A stretch of DNA of 55,000 nt from Spirochaetales bacterium (lineage in GTDB: Bacteria; Spirochaetota; Leptospiria; Leptospirales; Leptonemataceae), in contig JACKOY010000012.1 of the NCBI GenBank assembly GCA_024233935.1, positions 1 through 55,000 on the forward strand, in the 5' to 3' direction. Below are positions 10,625 through 19,851 of the stretch, one piece after another. Within the stretch, counting starts at the first letter, position 1. Every line of letters begins with the position of its first letter. The notes below the pieces were generated by a model. The model had not been told where the DNA came from. It made no database searches and was given only the letters and a program-made list of their open reading frames with translations. The position numbers were made by a program, and so were the translations under genes.

Positions 10625-11289
10625 GCGCGTGCTCCGCACAAAATGAGCGTCGGCGTGGTGGGATCAAGGTCCGCTGTGCGCCAGGTGGTGAGGTCGGTTA
10701 CGACGAGGGAGGCTTCGCGTTCCATTTCGGCCCGTGCGGTATCGCTATCGGACCTGGCATTTTCCGGATCCACGTCGAGGCGCGGCGGTTTCTGGTGACT
10801 GACTTTGAGGTCCGGGCCAGGTTGGAACAAGACTCCGGGATTGCCGGGCGCGTCTGACTCCGAGATCACGACCACGGACTTGAGCTCTACGATCGGCCGT
10901 GTGCAAACGGCAACCGGCGTCGAGGATTTGCGAATGAGTTCACCAACCCGGCCGCCCAGAGGATCGCTGGGCCGCCCCATACCGGGGCCCACCAGCAGTA
11001 GTTCGGCCCGGAATACGTCGGACTGATTCAGGATGGCCGCGGTGATGTCACTTGCCTCCCGATACGTAAACGTAATCGAAACCTGAAGTTCTTGAGCCAG
11101 CCCCTTGATGGCTTCAAAACTTTCCGCCATATGAAACGTGCTTTCCCCGGTGGCCATCGTCCGGGCGTCCAGGAAGTGCAACGCCTCCAGTTTTCCGAGT
11201 GGCGCGATCCGGGCCGCGATGCGTAAAAGGGAAAGGCCGGTGGTGCTCAGGCCAAAGGCAAAGAGTACGCGCCCGGGATTAGTGGACAT
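10615..11289 (-). CDS. Universal stress protein-like protein
   Basis: 224 residues. The first about 145 residues form a Usp fold with GPGMGRPSDPLGG and then IRKSSTPVAVCTRP, approximating the G-x2-G-x9-G(S/T) nucleotide-binding motif. The remaining 80 residues may be a second, reduced Usp-like unit or a unique tail. Such proteins are also found as C-terminal domains of cation/proton antiporters, but no membrane part is encoded here. ATG at 11289 is chosen because it begins the first beta strand (GRVLFAFGLS). Its function is not predictable from context. Confidence 0.65.
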   Translation of the reverse strand: MSTNPGRVLFAFGLSTTGLSLLRIAARIAPLGKLEALHFLDARTMATGESTFHMAESFEAIKGLAQELQVSITFTYREASDITAAILNQSDVFRAELLLVGPGMGRPSDPLGGRVGELIRKSSTPVAVCTRPIVELKSVVVISESDAPGNPGVLFQPGPDLKVSHQKPPRLDVDPENARSDSDTARAEMEREASLVVTDLTTWRTADLDPTTPTLILCGARARK

Positions 11290-11550
11290 TACGATACTCC
11301 AGCCCGGGCAAAGCCACAACCAGTTGATGCGAGAATCTTGGTTTTGCAGAGGGCATGCCGGTCATCCGTCTTTCGCCAGAAGACCAGAGCGTCGCCCCCC
11401 GTCTCCTCGTTTTGCTTTTGATGATAGCCGACGTCGAACAGCGAGATGGTCCGACTGAGTTCGGATGCGCCCTGGTCTGCGTGTTCCCGGCCGGTCCTTT
11501 TCTTTGGGGGCCGGGCCGCCGGGCGAGTGTAGCCCGGGACCGGGCCAATG

Positions 11551-12498
11551 TCAAGTGCGTGGCGCGTCCGGATGGGCGTCAAAAAAATCAGTCAGGATTG
11601 TTCGTATTTGTTCGGGGCGTTCATAGTGCGGGGCATGGCCGCAATCTTCGAGAATTAAGAGTTCCGCTCCGGGTATGCCGGCCTGCCAAACGGGCGCGTG
11701 CACGGCGTTTATGATTCCGTCCCCGTCGCCCCAGATGATTAATGTCGGCGCGCTGATCCGACCAATCCTCTGGTTTAAGATGTAGTCGTCCCCGTTCCGG
11801 ATGTCCGCGCGAATACGATTCAACCATTCGAAATTTTCCTGAGACTTCGCAATGAAACGCGCGCGAAAGGGCGCCGGCACCCAGGGCCGCTCCACAAAAG
11901 CTTTTTCCAAATAGGCATCGAAGTCGGCCTCGTCGCGTAGCGGATGTTCCGCGGGTTTGTAAGGGATGGGATCGTCGACGAGCAAGCCGGCCGGATCAAG
12001 AAGTACGAGTGCAATCACGCGCTCCGGATACCGAAGCGCAAACGAAGCCGCAATGTGACCGCCCATGGAATTTCCCACGATGTAGGCGCGTTCTACGCCG
12101 AGTTGGTCGAGCAATAGCTTCATGACCCGGGACTGGTCGGCAATGCCGTAACTCCGTTCTGGTAGTTGAGCGGTTTCCCCAAAGCCCGGCACGTCCGGAA
12201 GGACCAATCGATAACGATCCGCAAGGCCCGTCGCAGCCTGGACGAAAGAAATCTTGCTATCTCCGAAACCGTGAATGAGGAGCACCGCCGGACCATTGCC
12301 CCCGGTGTAGTAGGGCACCGTGTAGCCATCAATGTCCGCGCTCGCTTCGGTTAGATCGGCGCGACTTAGATAAAGCCCGTACAGGCCCTGCAGAGCGACC
12401 ATGGGAAAAGCAAAATAGATAACGGCCAGCGCGATCGCGGCAACGGACGGCAGGCCGAGCCCGAGCCATAGTATTGCCTTTTTCTTTGCAGACTTCAT
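11551..12498 (-). CDS. Membrane-anchored alpha/beta hydrolase
   Basis: 315 residues. One N-terminal membrane anchor (about 9-35) precedes an alpha/beta hydrolase fold with HGFG (76-79, oxyanion), the nucleophile elbow GNSMGG (Ser144), an acid in WGDGD and the catalytic His in CGHAPH. It is likely a lipase or esterase facing the periplasm; the substrate is unknown. ATG at 12498 is supported by an upstream GAGGAGAGAGG. It lies 10 nt after the stop of the aldo-keto reductase gene and is probably co-transcribed with it. Downstream, 261 nt up to the Usp gene contain no gene I can support. Confidence 0.85.
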   Translation of the reverse strand: MKSAKKKAILWLGLGLPSVAAIALAVIYFAFPMVALQGLYGLYLSRADLTEASADIDGYTVPYYTGGNGPAVLLIHGFGDSKISFVQAATGLADRYRLVLPDVPGFGETAQLPERSYGIADQSRVMKLLLDQLGVERAYIVGNSMGGHIAASFALRYPERVIALVLLDPAGLLVDDPIPYKPAEHPLRDEADFDAYLEKAFVERPWVPAPFRARFIAKSQENFEWLNRIRADIRNGDDYILNQRIGRISAPTLIIWGDGDGIINAVHAPVWQAGIPGAELLILEDCGHAPHYERPEQIRTILTDFFDAHPDAPRT

Positions 12499-12508
12499 GC
12501 CTCTCTCC

Positions 12509-13552
12509 TCAGGGGGCCGGGTTCGGTTGGCCGGCGTGAATACTTTCGATGGCGGCCAGGATTTCTTTAGAAAGCGTGATCGCTGCGCTGGCAATGTTCG
12601 TTCGGAGTTGTTCGATGGTTGTTGCCCCGATGATGTTGGAAGTCACGAAGTCGCGCGAGTTGATATAGGCCAGCGCCATTTGCGCCGGCTCCAAACCGTG
12701 CTCTTTTGCGAGTGCAACGTACCGGTCGGTCGCGCTTTCGGCCTGAGGATTTGTGTAGCGACTGAAACGTTTGTAGAGTGTCAGGCGGGCGCCCTCAGGT
12801 CGCGCGCCACCAGCGTACTTGCCCGTCAGCATGCCAAAGGCGAGCGGGGAGTAGGCCAGCAGACCGACCTGTTCGCGAATGGCCATCTCGGCCAGACCAA
12901 TTTCGAACGTACGATTCAAGAGGCTGTACGGATTTTGAATGCTAACGACCCGCGGCAGATTGGCGTTTTCAGAAGCGCGAAGAAATTGCATCAATCCCCA
13001 GGGGGTCTCGTTGGAAAGGCCGATCTGCCGAATCTTACCCGCCTGCACCAGGTCTCCCAGCGCAGCCAGCGTCTCAGCAATGGGGATGCCATCTTTTCCT
13101 GCCACATGCACGTAACCGAGTTTCCCAAAAAAGTTGGTCACGCGCTCCGGCCAGTGCAACTGATACAGATCGATGTAGTCGGTCTTGAGGCGCTTGAGAC
13201 TCAGCTCGATCGCCTGGGTCAGGCTTTCTTTCGAAAAGCGCGGGCCGCCTCGAAGATATTTTATCCAGTCGCCAGGCCCGGCGGCCTTGGTCGCGAGGAT
13301 CACCTGGTCGCGGTTCTTGCGGGCCGCAAGCCAGCTACCGATGTAGGATTCGGTGCGGCCCTGGGTCGGCGCCTGGGGCGGCACCGGATACATCTCGGCG
13401 GTATCGATGAAATTCACGCCCTGGCTCAGGGCATAATCCAGCTGCTCGTGGGCTTCGGTCTCGGTGTTCTGTTCGCCCCAGGTCATGGTGCCCAGGCAAA
13501 TCAGGCTGACCTCCAGGTCGGTTTTTCCCAGCGGGCGTTTCGGCATGTCCAT
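12509..13552 (-). CDS. Tas-like aldo/keto reductase
   Basis: 347 residues, the normal length for Tas/YajO-type NADPH-dependent aldo-keto reductases. The catalytic tetrad is visible: Asp and Tyr in DTAEMY near residue 50, Lys in LATKAAG and His in LYQLHWPER. The family reduces small aldehydes and ketones in the cytoplasm; the exact substrate cannot be read from sequence. The long loop with PPQAPTQGRTE after the Tyr is characteristic of the Tas subgroup. ATG at 13552 has GGAG nine bases upstream. First gene of a two-gene unit with the alpha/beta hydrolase. Confidence 0.88.
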   Translation of the reverse strand: MDMPKRPLGKTDLEVSLICLGTMTWGEQNTETEAHEQLDYALSQGVNFIDTAEMYPVPPQAPTQGRTESYIGSWLAARKNRDQVILATKAAGPGDWIKYLRGGPRFSKESLTQAIELSLKRLKTDYIDLYQLHWPERVTNFFGKLGYVHVAGKDGIPIAETLAALGDLVQAGKIRQIGLSNETPWGLMQFLRASENANLPRVVSIQNPYSLLNRTFEIGLAEMAIREQVGLLAYSPLAFGMLTGKYAGGARPEGARLTLYKRFSRYTNPQAESATDRYVALAKEHGLEPAQMALAYINSRDFVTSNIIGATTIEQLRTNIASAAITLSKEILAAIESIHAGQPNPAP

Positions 13553-13703
13553 GAGGAAGCACTCCGGCGCGGCGGCTGGCTGTCAACCAGCCGGCGGCGG
13601 AGTTCCGTTTGAGACAGCGCGGACGGATGGCCGACTGGCGCAGCGCGTAATGTGAGCGGCGCCCCTTGATCTACCATCCGTCCAAAAGCCCGATCGAGAA
13701 AGA

Positions 13704-14132
13704 TCAGTTCTGGTTACTGTTCGGGCGGTTCCCTCGGTTCTGCTGCAGATGGTTTCGACAGCCCTGAGACAGCTGGTCGCGATGCTCGCGCATACACTGG
13801 CGCATGGCCTGAGGATTGCCACGATGTTCCGAGCAGAACTGTCGCATGTCATTGCCGCAGGCGTTTTGAAACTGCTCCATGCGTTGGGTGATGAAGTTTC
13901 GACACGGCTCGGAAAGCTCCTCGCGATGCTCACGCAGGCAGGCGTGCATGGCCGGGCGATCGCCGCGCTCTACGTTTGAACAAAGACGTTCCACATCTGC
14001 CCGGCAGGCCTGCTGACCGGGATTGTTGGGCCCTGGCTGGCCCGATAACGGGGCGGCAAGAATCCAGCCGACCACCGCAAAAACACCGGCAGCCAATGTC
14101 GTCGCTAACCATTTCTTATTTCGTGTGTTCAT
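13704..14132 (-). CDS. Exported Cys-rich repeat protein
   Basis: 142 residues with a signal peptide (LATTLAAGVFAVVGWILAAP). Two copies of a Cys-rich unit follow, each of the form C...D..R/M.(L/F)C......AM..C(L/M)REH...LS..C, matching the Golgi-protein-1 style Cys-rich repeat (GLG1 family) that also occurs in proteobacterial and spirochaetal periplasmic proteins. All eight repeat cysteines are present, so four disulfides are plausible. ATG at 14132 has a good AGGAG. No function is known. The 150 nt downstream, to the aldo-keto reductase gene, show nothing. Confidence 0.78.
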   Translation of the reverse strand: MNTRNKKWLATTLAAGVFAVVGWILAAPLSGQPGPNNPGQQACRADVERLCSNVERGDRPAMHACLREHREELSEPCRNFITQRMEQFQNACGNDMRQFCSEHRGNPQAMRQCMREHRDQLSQGCRNHLQQNRGNRPNSNQN

Positions 14133-14267
14133 GGGGTTCTCCTGGTGATATCAGACCCGCCGGGCGTCACCGTGACCATGACATGCATCACGGCCGCGGC
14201 CCTGGGGGAGGTCGAAACGCTATCGTGCTTGTCATTGGACGTCTGAACCGGGCCCGGGTTTGCTGCT

Positions 14268-14924
14268 TCAGGTGCTTGTTTCCCGTTTCCAGCGTTCCCG
14301 GAGGGGCACATACTGGCTGCTCAACGGAAATTCCAGCCGGGCGGTTGTGCGACCAGCCGAATGAAAGATGCGAAAGTGCTCCGGGTTAAATCCAATATTG
14401 CGCATCAAAAAAACGATCATCGCCAGGCCCAGCCCACTGCCTTCCGTCTCGTCGCCGTAGCTCAAGTAGAATTCAATGAACTCGTCCGCCTGCATGGCCC
14501 GGGCCAGTTGGTGACGAATGCGTTCTTCTTCGGTGGCCAGAAGAATCGTATTGTTCGCAACCTGGACCAATAAACGATCCCGGGTCTGGTTCACTGCCAG
14601 GGTGACTACCAGTTCGAGCTCGCGCAGAGCGGAAACGTACTCTTCGCCCTTTATTTTCCCGTACGACCGAATGAACTGCCGCACACCTTCCGCATAAGAG
14701 TCGCGTTCTTCCAGATTCAGACCGTGACGTAGAAAGAAAGCCCGCTTCAGATTCGCCTTCACGGCGTTCTCAATCAACTCCATGGTGGCCGAGGAGAGTA
14801 CGTCGCCCAAACCGTCGATCCCGAGGCGTTTTTCCAGGTCCGTAAAGCTTTCTCGAATGCGGTGGCGGGAATCGGCGTCGGCCACGTGCAATACAAACGC
14901 CTCATCGACTTCTTTGTCTTCCAT
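14268..14924 (-). CDS. Histidine-kinase-like ATPase domain protein
   Basis: 218 residues. The N-box reads MELIENAVKAN and the G2-box reads GSGLGLAMIVF, both typical of GHKL ATPases. No DHp/HisKA dimerisation domain or phospho-acceptor histidine is visible, and the D-x-G-x-G loop is not clear. It could act as a serine kinase for STAS proteins or as a partner ATPase for the neighbouring cyclase. It follows the adenylate cyclase gene in the same direction after 75 nt, suggesting a shared transcript. Proteins of this type with a GHKL domain alone are frequent in Leptospira. Confidence 0.72.
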   Translation of the reverse strand: MEDKEVDEAFVLHVADADSRHRIRESFTDLEKRLGIDGLGDVLSSATMELIENAVKANLKRAFFLRHGLNLEERDSYAEGVRQFIRSYGKIKGEEYVSALRELELVVTLAVNQTRDRLLVQVANNTILLATEEERIRHQLARAMQADEFIEFYLSYGDETEGSGLGLAMIVFLMRNIGFNPEHFRIFHSAGRTTARLEFPLSSQYVPLRERWKRETST

Positions 14925-14999
14925 GCCGGACCGCCCCCGGCGAGCTTCCGTTGCCGCCGATAAAAAGGCAAGTAGTTGCGAGCTTTCCGGATGGATTCG

Positions 15000-16268
15000 T
15001 TACGGTTTAATGGGTCCGACTACCGGCCAGGCTGTCGTTTGCTCGGCCAATCCCCTGAGCTGAAAGGAGCGCTCGGGACCCAGAACGGAGTCCAGCCCGA
15101 GGGCGCTCCGGGTGCCCTCGTCTATCAGAATGTCCGAACCTGCGTCCCGGGTCTGTTCCTGCAGGCGCGCGGCCCGATTGACCGCCTCGCCCAGCACGTT
15201 GTACTCCAGCCTTTTCCCGGAGCCCAGATTTCCCGCGAAGATCCTACCAGTGGCGATTCCGATTCCAGAACGCACCGGTTGTTCCAGGAGTTTCTCTTCG
15301 CGCTCGTTGTAGGTCTTGAAGTATTCAGTAATCGCCTGCGCCGCCGATACAGAGTTGAGCGCGTCCTGACCGTGAGAGCGCGGCACCCCGAAAGTTGCCA
15401 GTACGCCGTCTCCGGTGGTGCGTATGACGGTGCCTTTGTGTTCAAACACGATGTCTGTAATGCGCTCCAGAATGTTGCTCATGAAGCGCGCAAAAAGTTG
15501 CGGCCCCAGCAATTCCGCAATCGGAGTGGAGTCTCGCACATCCACGAACATTACGGTCGCGTCGGCATAACTTCCGCCTGGCTTCGCGTCCAGCTGGCCC
15601 GCAAAGATCTGGTCGATGACATCCCGGGAAAAGTAACGACGCAGGCTATCATGTCGTTCAATCATCAATCGATTTTGTGCAAACATGCGTCGGCTGAAGG
15701 CTTCGAGCATGTAGGCGGCGTAAAGCGCCAGGCATTCGGTTAACCAGAGCAGGAACGAAAACACCGCCAGCTTGCCCCCCGTGGCCGGCGCGTGCAACAC
15801 CAGGTACGCTTGTGAGAAAGCTGTTCCGATTCCGGTTGCCAGCGCCGCGTACCCGAAGCGCAAGCGCATAGGAACGATCGCGTAAAAAGTAAGGACCAGA
15901 CTTCCGGCGGTCCGGAAGGCCGCAGCGGCGGGAAGATACACCGAAATACGTGCCACGACCACGTAGGCCACGAGGATGGAAAACGCTCCCAGAGGCTGGT
16001 GGTAACGAAGCCACCTGAGTCCACGGGTGGACCATAAAAGCAAGAGCAGGCACGGCACGATGGTAGTTGCGACCAGAAATGTCGCCTGGATCGCAGACTC
16101 CGGTGCGATCCAGGCGATGAGCAAGAGCAGGGAGAGCCAGGCAGCAAGGGCGGCCAGAGCCGCCCAGCGCATGAAAAGGCGGGCGTGCAGATTGTAGATG
16201 TCGATGAAAGCCGGCGCAGCCATGGCCGCGTTGGCGGCCGGTTCCGGTGCTGGAGCGCTCTCGGCCAT
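15000..16268 (-). CDS. Membrane class III adenylate/guanylate cyclase
   Basis: 422 residues. Five or six membrane helices (about 35-195) are followed by an intact class III cyclase domain. The first metal Asp is in MFVDVRDST, the second in TTGDGVLATFG, and the transition-state Asn and Arg are in GEAVNRAARLQ. The product is therefore probably cAMP. The membrane part is an integral sensor module without a recognised ligand domain. It differs from the broken cyclase remnant at 17978-18250, which has lost the metal-binding half. The GHKL protein gene follows on the same strand. Confidence 0.9.
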   Translation of the reverse strand: MAESAPAPEPAANAAMAAPAFIDIYNLHARLFMRWAALAALAAWLSLLLLIAWIAPESAIQATFLVATTIVPCLLLLLWSTRGLRWLRYHQPLGAFSILVAYVVVARISVYLPAAAAFRTAGSLVLTFYAIVPMRLRFGYAALATGIGTAFSQAYLVLHAPATGGKLAVFSFLLWLTECLALYAAYMLEAFSRRMFAQNRLMIERHDSLRRYFSRDVIDQIFAGQLDAKPGGSYADATVMFVDVRDSTPIAELLGPQLFARFMSNILERITDIVFEHKGTVIRTTGDGVLATFGVPRSHGQDALNSVSAAQAITEYFKTYNEREEKLLEQPVRSGIGIATGRIFAGNLGSGKRLEYNVLGEAVNRAARLQEQTRDAGSDILIDEGTRSALGLDSVLGPERSFQLRGLAEQTTAWPVVGPIKP

Positions 16269-16397
16269 CGGTTTCGGAAAGGTCTCTACTTGCCGGCGCT
16301 TCCGTCAAGAATCTGATCGAGACTTTGGTTCAGGAAGTGATAATAAAACTCATTTTTCACAAGACAACAGTCCGGCCTGCATCAGATATTGTGTACG

Positions 16398-16838
16398 ATG
16401 ACGCCAGCACACCGGCCGGACTCTATCGGTTCCAGTAAGGAGGTTTTTGCATCCTGGTGGACCGAAGTTGGCCGTAAGGTGCGGCATCCGTTTCTCCGAT
16501 GGTTTGCACCGCTGCGACTGCGCCACATGGCCAGCAGTGTGCTTCGCCAGAAGGGTGCGCGAACCTTCAAAGACCCCGGCGACATCGGCGCCGAGCTGCA
16601 GCGCATGTTTCCGGATCGCGGCATGTACCGAATTGAGGAGTTGCGGGACGATGGAATCGTCATGGACATTCATATCGACTGCCCTCTGCGCGGGTCCGGA
16701 GATCGTGCGGCCTGTCAGCGTCTCATGACCTACGACCGAACCCTGGCCTCCGGAATCGGCGGGCGGTTGGAAGTCCTTGAATCCCAGGCCGAAAACGGCG
16801 GCCACACCTGTCGGGTCTACATCAAACCGAAAAATTAA
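16398..16838 (+). CDS. Hypothetical protein with conserved-looking Cys motif
   Basis: 146 residues, soluble. The notable part is the C-terminal half: DIDCPLRGSGD-type wording (DIHIDCPLRGSGDRAAC) with Cys residues about ten apart, and a final Cys in HTCRVYI. This spacing recalls V4R-like and related small-molecule-binding domains where cysteines bind metal, but I cannot assign it. ATG at 16398 is taken in preference to TTG at 16391; no strong ribosome site is visible for either. It is divergent from the cyclase gene (129 nt between starts) and convergent with the App1-like gene 11 nt away. Confidence 0.6.
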   Translation: MTPAHRPDSIGSSKEVFASWWTEVGRKVRHPFLRWFAPLRLRHMASSVLRQKGARTFKDPGDIGAELQRMFPDRGMYRIEELRDDGIVMDIHIDCPLRGSGDRAACQRLMTYDRTLASGIGGRLEVLESQAENGGHTCRVYIKPKN

Positions 16839-16849
16839 AGCAATTCGTT

Positions 16850-17968
16850 TCACCGCAGCCCATCCACTGCGGTCATGAGTTCTCGTCCCGTCAGGAACAC
16901 GCGCAAGCTGACCTGAGAGCCCACAGGCAACGAAGCGAGTAGTTGTTGATAACGTTCCGAGACCGCTGTTTCGCCAGTCACGTCGCGAATCAGAATGGCC
17001 CGCACCTGTTCGCCCCGGCTTCGCGCAATCCCAAAGTATATTTCGGGGTCGCTTTCGCCCGAATCGCCGATCAGAACAAAGCTGCGGTCCGGGAAGTCGT
17101 CCATGATGCTGTCGATGGCTGCGCTTTTGTAGCTCTGCTGATCCATGCGCAAGAAATCAAAAAAGCTGCGATCTCCCGGATGGAATCGGCGCATGTGCAT
17201 GCTGCCTTCTGGAAAGCCGTTGTCTCTCAGGAACGGTTGAAGGACGGGGTACAGTTGCCAGGGGCTTCCGGATACGTAATGAAAGACACAGCCAGATTGA
17301 GCGAGCTCGCCATAGAAGCCGGCCATGCCCGGGACCGGTTGAAAGCGGCGAAAGAAGGTGTTCTGGATAAGCTCCGAGCGGTCGTTGACGTCGCTGATCT
17401 TGATTGTATCATCTATGTCCGATATGACAGACGTTCCGGTAGGCGCTATGGTGGGCACTGTAATTTCGGTTACCAGGCTTCCGTCCGCACGCAGGACACG
17501 GGCAACACTGCCCTCGCCGAGAGCGCGCGCGCCCGAAATGAGGACTTCCCGGTGACTGTGCCCGTCATCGTCCGACGCGGGCATCATTGCGTGTGTTTCA
17601 CCGACCTGCACGCGCAGCGGCTTTCCCGATTCGCTGTCGACAAAAAACCAGCGAGCTCGTTCCTCAAACAAAGCGCTGTCAGCTACTTGCGCCGACTCGT
17701 CCTCAAGCGTCTCGTCAAGCAGCGCCAGAACGGCGCGTCGCCGGGCGGAATCAAATTCCGGTTCAAAGATCCAGCTATGCAAATCAATGGCTGCACCATC
17801 TTCAATGGGCCGGCCGTACGTTGGAAAGAGTATCGCAGATTCGTCCGGGGCGAGACCCGTCATTTCTGACGGCGCCAGACAGAGAAGCGGATTGAAAAAA
17901 AGTATCGCAAGGCAATGAAATGCATTGGTTGCGATTCGTTTGGAAGCCTCTGCAGAAGTGTCTTTCAT
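16850..17968 (-). CDS. App1-like phosphatidate phosphatase domain protein (DUF2183)
   Basis: About 372 residues. The catalytic DUF2183/App1 domain occupies the C-terminal 200 residues: SDIDDTIKISDV gives the HAD-like DxDxT nucleophile motif, followed by HYVSGSPWQLYP and LIGDSGESDPEIY. Yeast App1 dephosphorylates phosphatidate; in bacteria the substrate is not established. The N-terminus from Met at 17968 forms a plausible signal peptide (ATNAFHCLAILFFNPLLCLAPS), so export is likely. The reading frame is open upstream into a cyclase remnant (17978-18250), and no ribosome site is visible before 17968; a fusion product from an earlier start is possible. Confidence 0.8.
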   Translation of the reverse strand: MKDTSAEASKRIATNAFHCLAILFFNPLLCLAPSEMTGLAPDESAILFPTYGRPIEDGAAIDLHSWIFEPEFDSARRRAVLALLDETLEDESAQVADSALFEERARWFFVDSESGKPLRVQVGETHAMMPASDDDGHSHREVLISGARALGEGSVARVLRADGSLVTEITVPTIAPTGTSVISDIDDTIKISDVNDRSELIQNTFFRRFQPVPGMAGFYGELAQSGCVFHYVSGSPWQLYPVLQPFLRDNGFPEGSMHMRRFHPGDRSFFDFLRMDQQSYKSAAIDSIMDDFPDRSFVLIGDSGESDPEIYFGIARSRGEQVRAILIRDVTGETAVSERYQQLLASLPVGSQVSLRVFLTGRELMTAVDGLR

Positions 17969-17977
17969 CGCGTGGGC

Positions 17978-18250
17978 GCCAACAACTTCGTAGAGCAGAA
18001 AACGTCCAGTCTTTCCCTTGAGCGGCGTGCGGAATCTGCGTCCGACCGAGACCAGGTCGCGGACGTGCTCGTAAACCGGTTCACTTACCAGGAGCGACGC
18101 CTGAGCTTTGTTGGTCATTGATTCGACGCGGGCCGCCGTAGTGACGGCATCCCCAATCAATGTGAACATGCGATGGCTGCGGTGACCAGGTTCGCCGACA
18201 ATCACGTCCCCGTACTGAATTCCGATGCCGATTCTGAATGCGGTGTTAAG
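17978..18250 (-). pseudogene. C-terminal remnant of class III adenylate cyclase
   Basis: About 91 codons corresponding to the second half of a class III cyclase domain (from FRIGIGIQYGDVIVGEPG to FLLYEVVG). The first half, with both metal-binding aspartates, is missing. The transition-state Asn is also changed: VTTAARVE replaces the usual VNxAARLE. The remnant begins right after the pirin stop codon region and continues without a stop into the App1-like gene, so a deletion removed the 5' part of a cyclase and joined it to pirin, leaving a chimeric frame. It cannot be an active cyclase. Confidence 0.82.
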
Positions 18251-18272
18251 ATGGCGGCGGGCCCGACATATT

Positions 18273-19139
18273 TCAGCGGTGCAGCACACCCATCTGGTAA
18301 TCGCGAATCGCCGCATGAATTTCGGCTTCGGTGTTCATGACAAAAGGCCCGTAGCGCACGATCGGTTCTTCAATGCGTTCGGCACTCGCGAACAGAAAGC
18401 CGGCCCCATTCGGAGTAGCGGCCGCCAGGCTGACGCGCTCGCCCGCGCCAAACAGGGCGAGCTGTCCTGACGTTACGGTCTTCAGTTCCCCGGTCGCGTC
18501 CGTACACTGGAGTTGGCCGGAATGAACGAACACAAACACGTTATGGTTGGCAGGTGTTTCTTGTTCAAAGCGATGGCCGTCTTCAAGGGCGATATCCAGG
18601 TACTGAAACGCGATGTTTGTTCGAGCCGGACTGGTCGCTACTCCGCGCGCACCGGCAAGCACACGAATCCGGGCGCCCGGTTCCTGGTGCTCCGGTAGGT
18701 CATGGGCCTGCAGGTCCTGATATGCGGGTTCTGTCATTTTCAGTCGCGCCGGCAGGTTCACCCATAACTGGTATCCCCAGAGCAGCCCCTCCTGCATGGC
18801 CGGCATTTCGCTGTGGATGATGCCGCGACCGGCCGTCATCCACTGGACCCCGCCCGATTTCAAATGCCCGACATTGCCGTGGGAGTCTTCGTGCGTGAAT
18901 GAGCCATTTTTCATGTAGGTCACGGTTTCGAAACCGCGGTGCGGGTGTGGCGGGAAGCCGGCGACATAGTCATCGCGGTTTTCGCTCTTGAACTGATCGA
19001 GCAAGAGGAATGGGTCCAGCTCCGGAAGTTCCTGGTTGCCAATGATCCGCAGCAGCTTCACGCCCGCTCCGTCCTGGACGGCAATCCCATCCACAATGCG
19101 GGTTAGCGGTCTAACAGTATTGCTGTGTTTCTCGGTCAC
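18273..19139 (-). CDS. Pirin family protein
   Basis: 288 residues, a bicupin of the pirin family. The N-terminal cupin carries the metal ligands in FPPHPHRGFETVTY and later HSEMP, and the conserved DPFLLLDQF segment is present. Some pirins are quercetin dioxygenases, others transcription cofactors; nothing here decides. The start is set by the ribosome site: AAGGGAG lies eight bases before GTG at 19139, inside the longer reading from GTG at 19160. Its 3' end is fused to the deletion junction that truncated the neighbouring cyclase. Confidence 0.9.
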   Translation of the reverse strand: MTEKHSNTVRPLTRIVDGIAVQDGAGVKLLRIIGNQELPELDPFLLLDQFKSENRDDYVAGFPPHPHRGFETVTYMKNGSFTHEDSHGNVGHLKSGGVQWMTAGRGIIHSEMPAMQEGLLWGYQLWVNLPARLKMTEPAYQDLQAHDLPEHQEPGARIRVLAGARGVATSPARTNIAFQYLDIALEDGHRFEQETPANHNVFVFVHSGQLQCTDATGELKTVTSGQLALFGAGERVSLAAATPNGAGFLFASAERIEEPIVRYGPFVMNTEAEIHAAIRDYQMGVLHR

Positions 19140-19289
19140 AAAAAACACTCCCTTCGTCACGGTCTGCTATGAATGGAATAAAGCCCCCGGTGGATGATTT
19201 CGGCGAGGGTTTTGCGGCCAGGCCTATGATTTCAGTCATAGCGCGATCAATACGCTTTGGCTTTGGTAGAACCCGGAGGATTTCAAACT

Positions 19290-19790
19290 ATGAATGGCGC
19301 GCAACTGCATTTGGTCTTAAATCATGTCCCGGTTCTGGGTGCCCTTGGGGCTGCTCTGCTTCTGCTCTGGGCTCTGCTGGCCGGTTCCCGGGATCTGGCC
19401 CGGGCTGGCTTCGCCGGCCTGCTGGTGGTCGCCCTGTTCAGCGCCGGCGCCTATTTCAGCGGTGAAGAAGCGGAGGAAGTCGTTGAAGACTACCCGGCCG
19501 TGCAAGAGCAGGTTATCGAAGCCCATGAGGAGGCCGCCGAGCTGGCTTTCATACTGGGCTTGTTTGCGGCCGTGCCGGGGCTGGCGGGCCTCTGGCTGGA
19601 GCGGTCCCACCTGGCGCCCCGACGGGTGCACTTATTTCTGGGTTTGGGTTTTGCGCTTCTGGTATTTGGCGACATGGCCTATACGGCGCATCTCGGGGGT
19701 TTGATTCGGCATCCGGAACTGGAAAACGCACTGTCCGCTCCCGACCGAGCGGGCGCCGACAGCCGCGCTATCGAGCACGACGACGATTGA
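19290..19790 (+). CDS. Small integral membrane protein
   Basis: 166 residues with four predicted membrane helices (about 8-28, 35-52, 82-102 and 112-132). The start LHLVLNHVPVLG recalls DUF2231-like proteins, which have a His-rich first helix and may bind heme or quinone, but the match is weak. The tail is acidic (IEHDDD). ATG at 19290 follows GGAGG. Upstream is pirin in divergent orientation; aat follows in the same direction after 61 nt. Confidence 0.65.
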   Translation: MNGAQLHLVLNHVPVLGALGAALLLLWALLAGSRDLARAGFAGLLVVALFSAGAYFSGEEAEEVVEDYPAVQEQVIEAHEEAAELAFILGLFAAVPGLAGLWLERSHLAPRRVHLFLGLGFALLVFGDMAYTAHLGGLIRHPELENALSAPDRAGADSRAIEHDDD

Positions 19791-19851
19791 GACTGGGAGA
19801 GCCGGATTTTGCTTGCAGTTCGCTGCCCTGCGGTGTCCGATCTGGCTCGGG

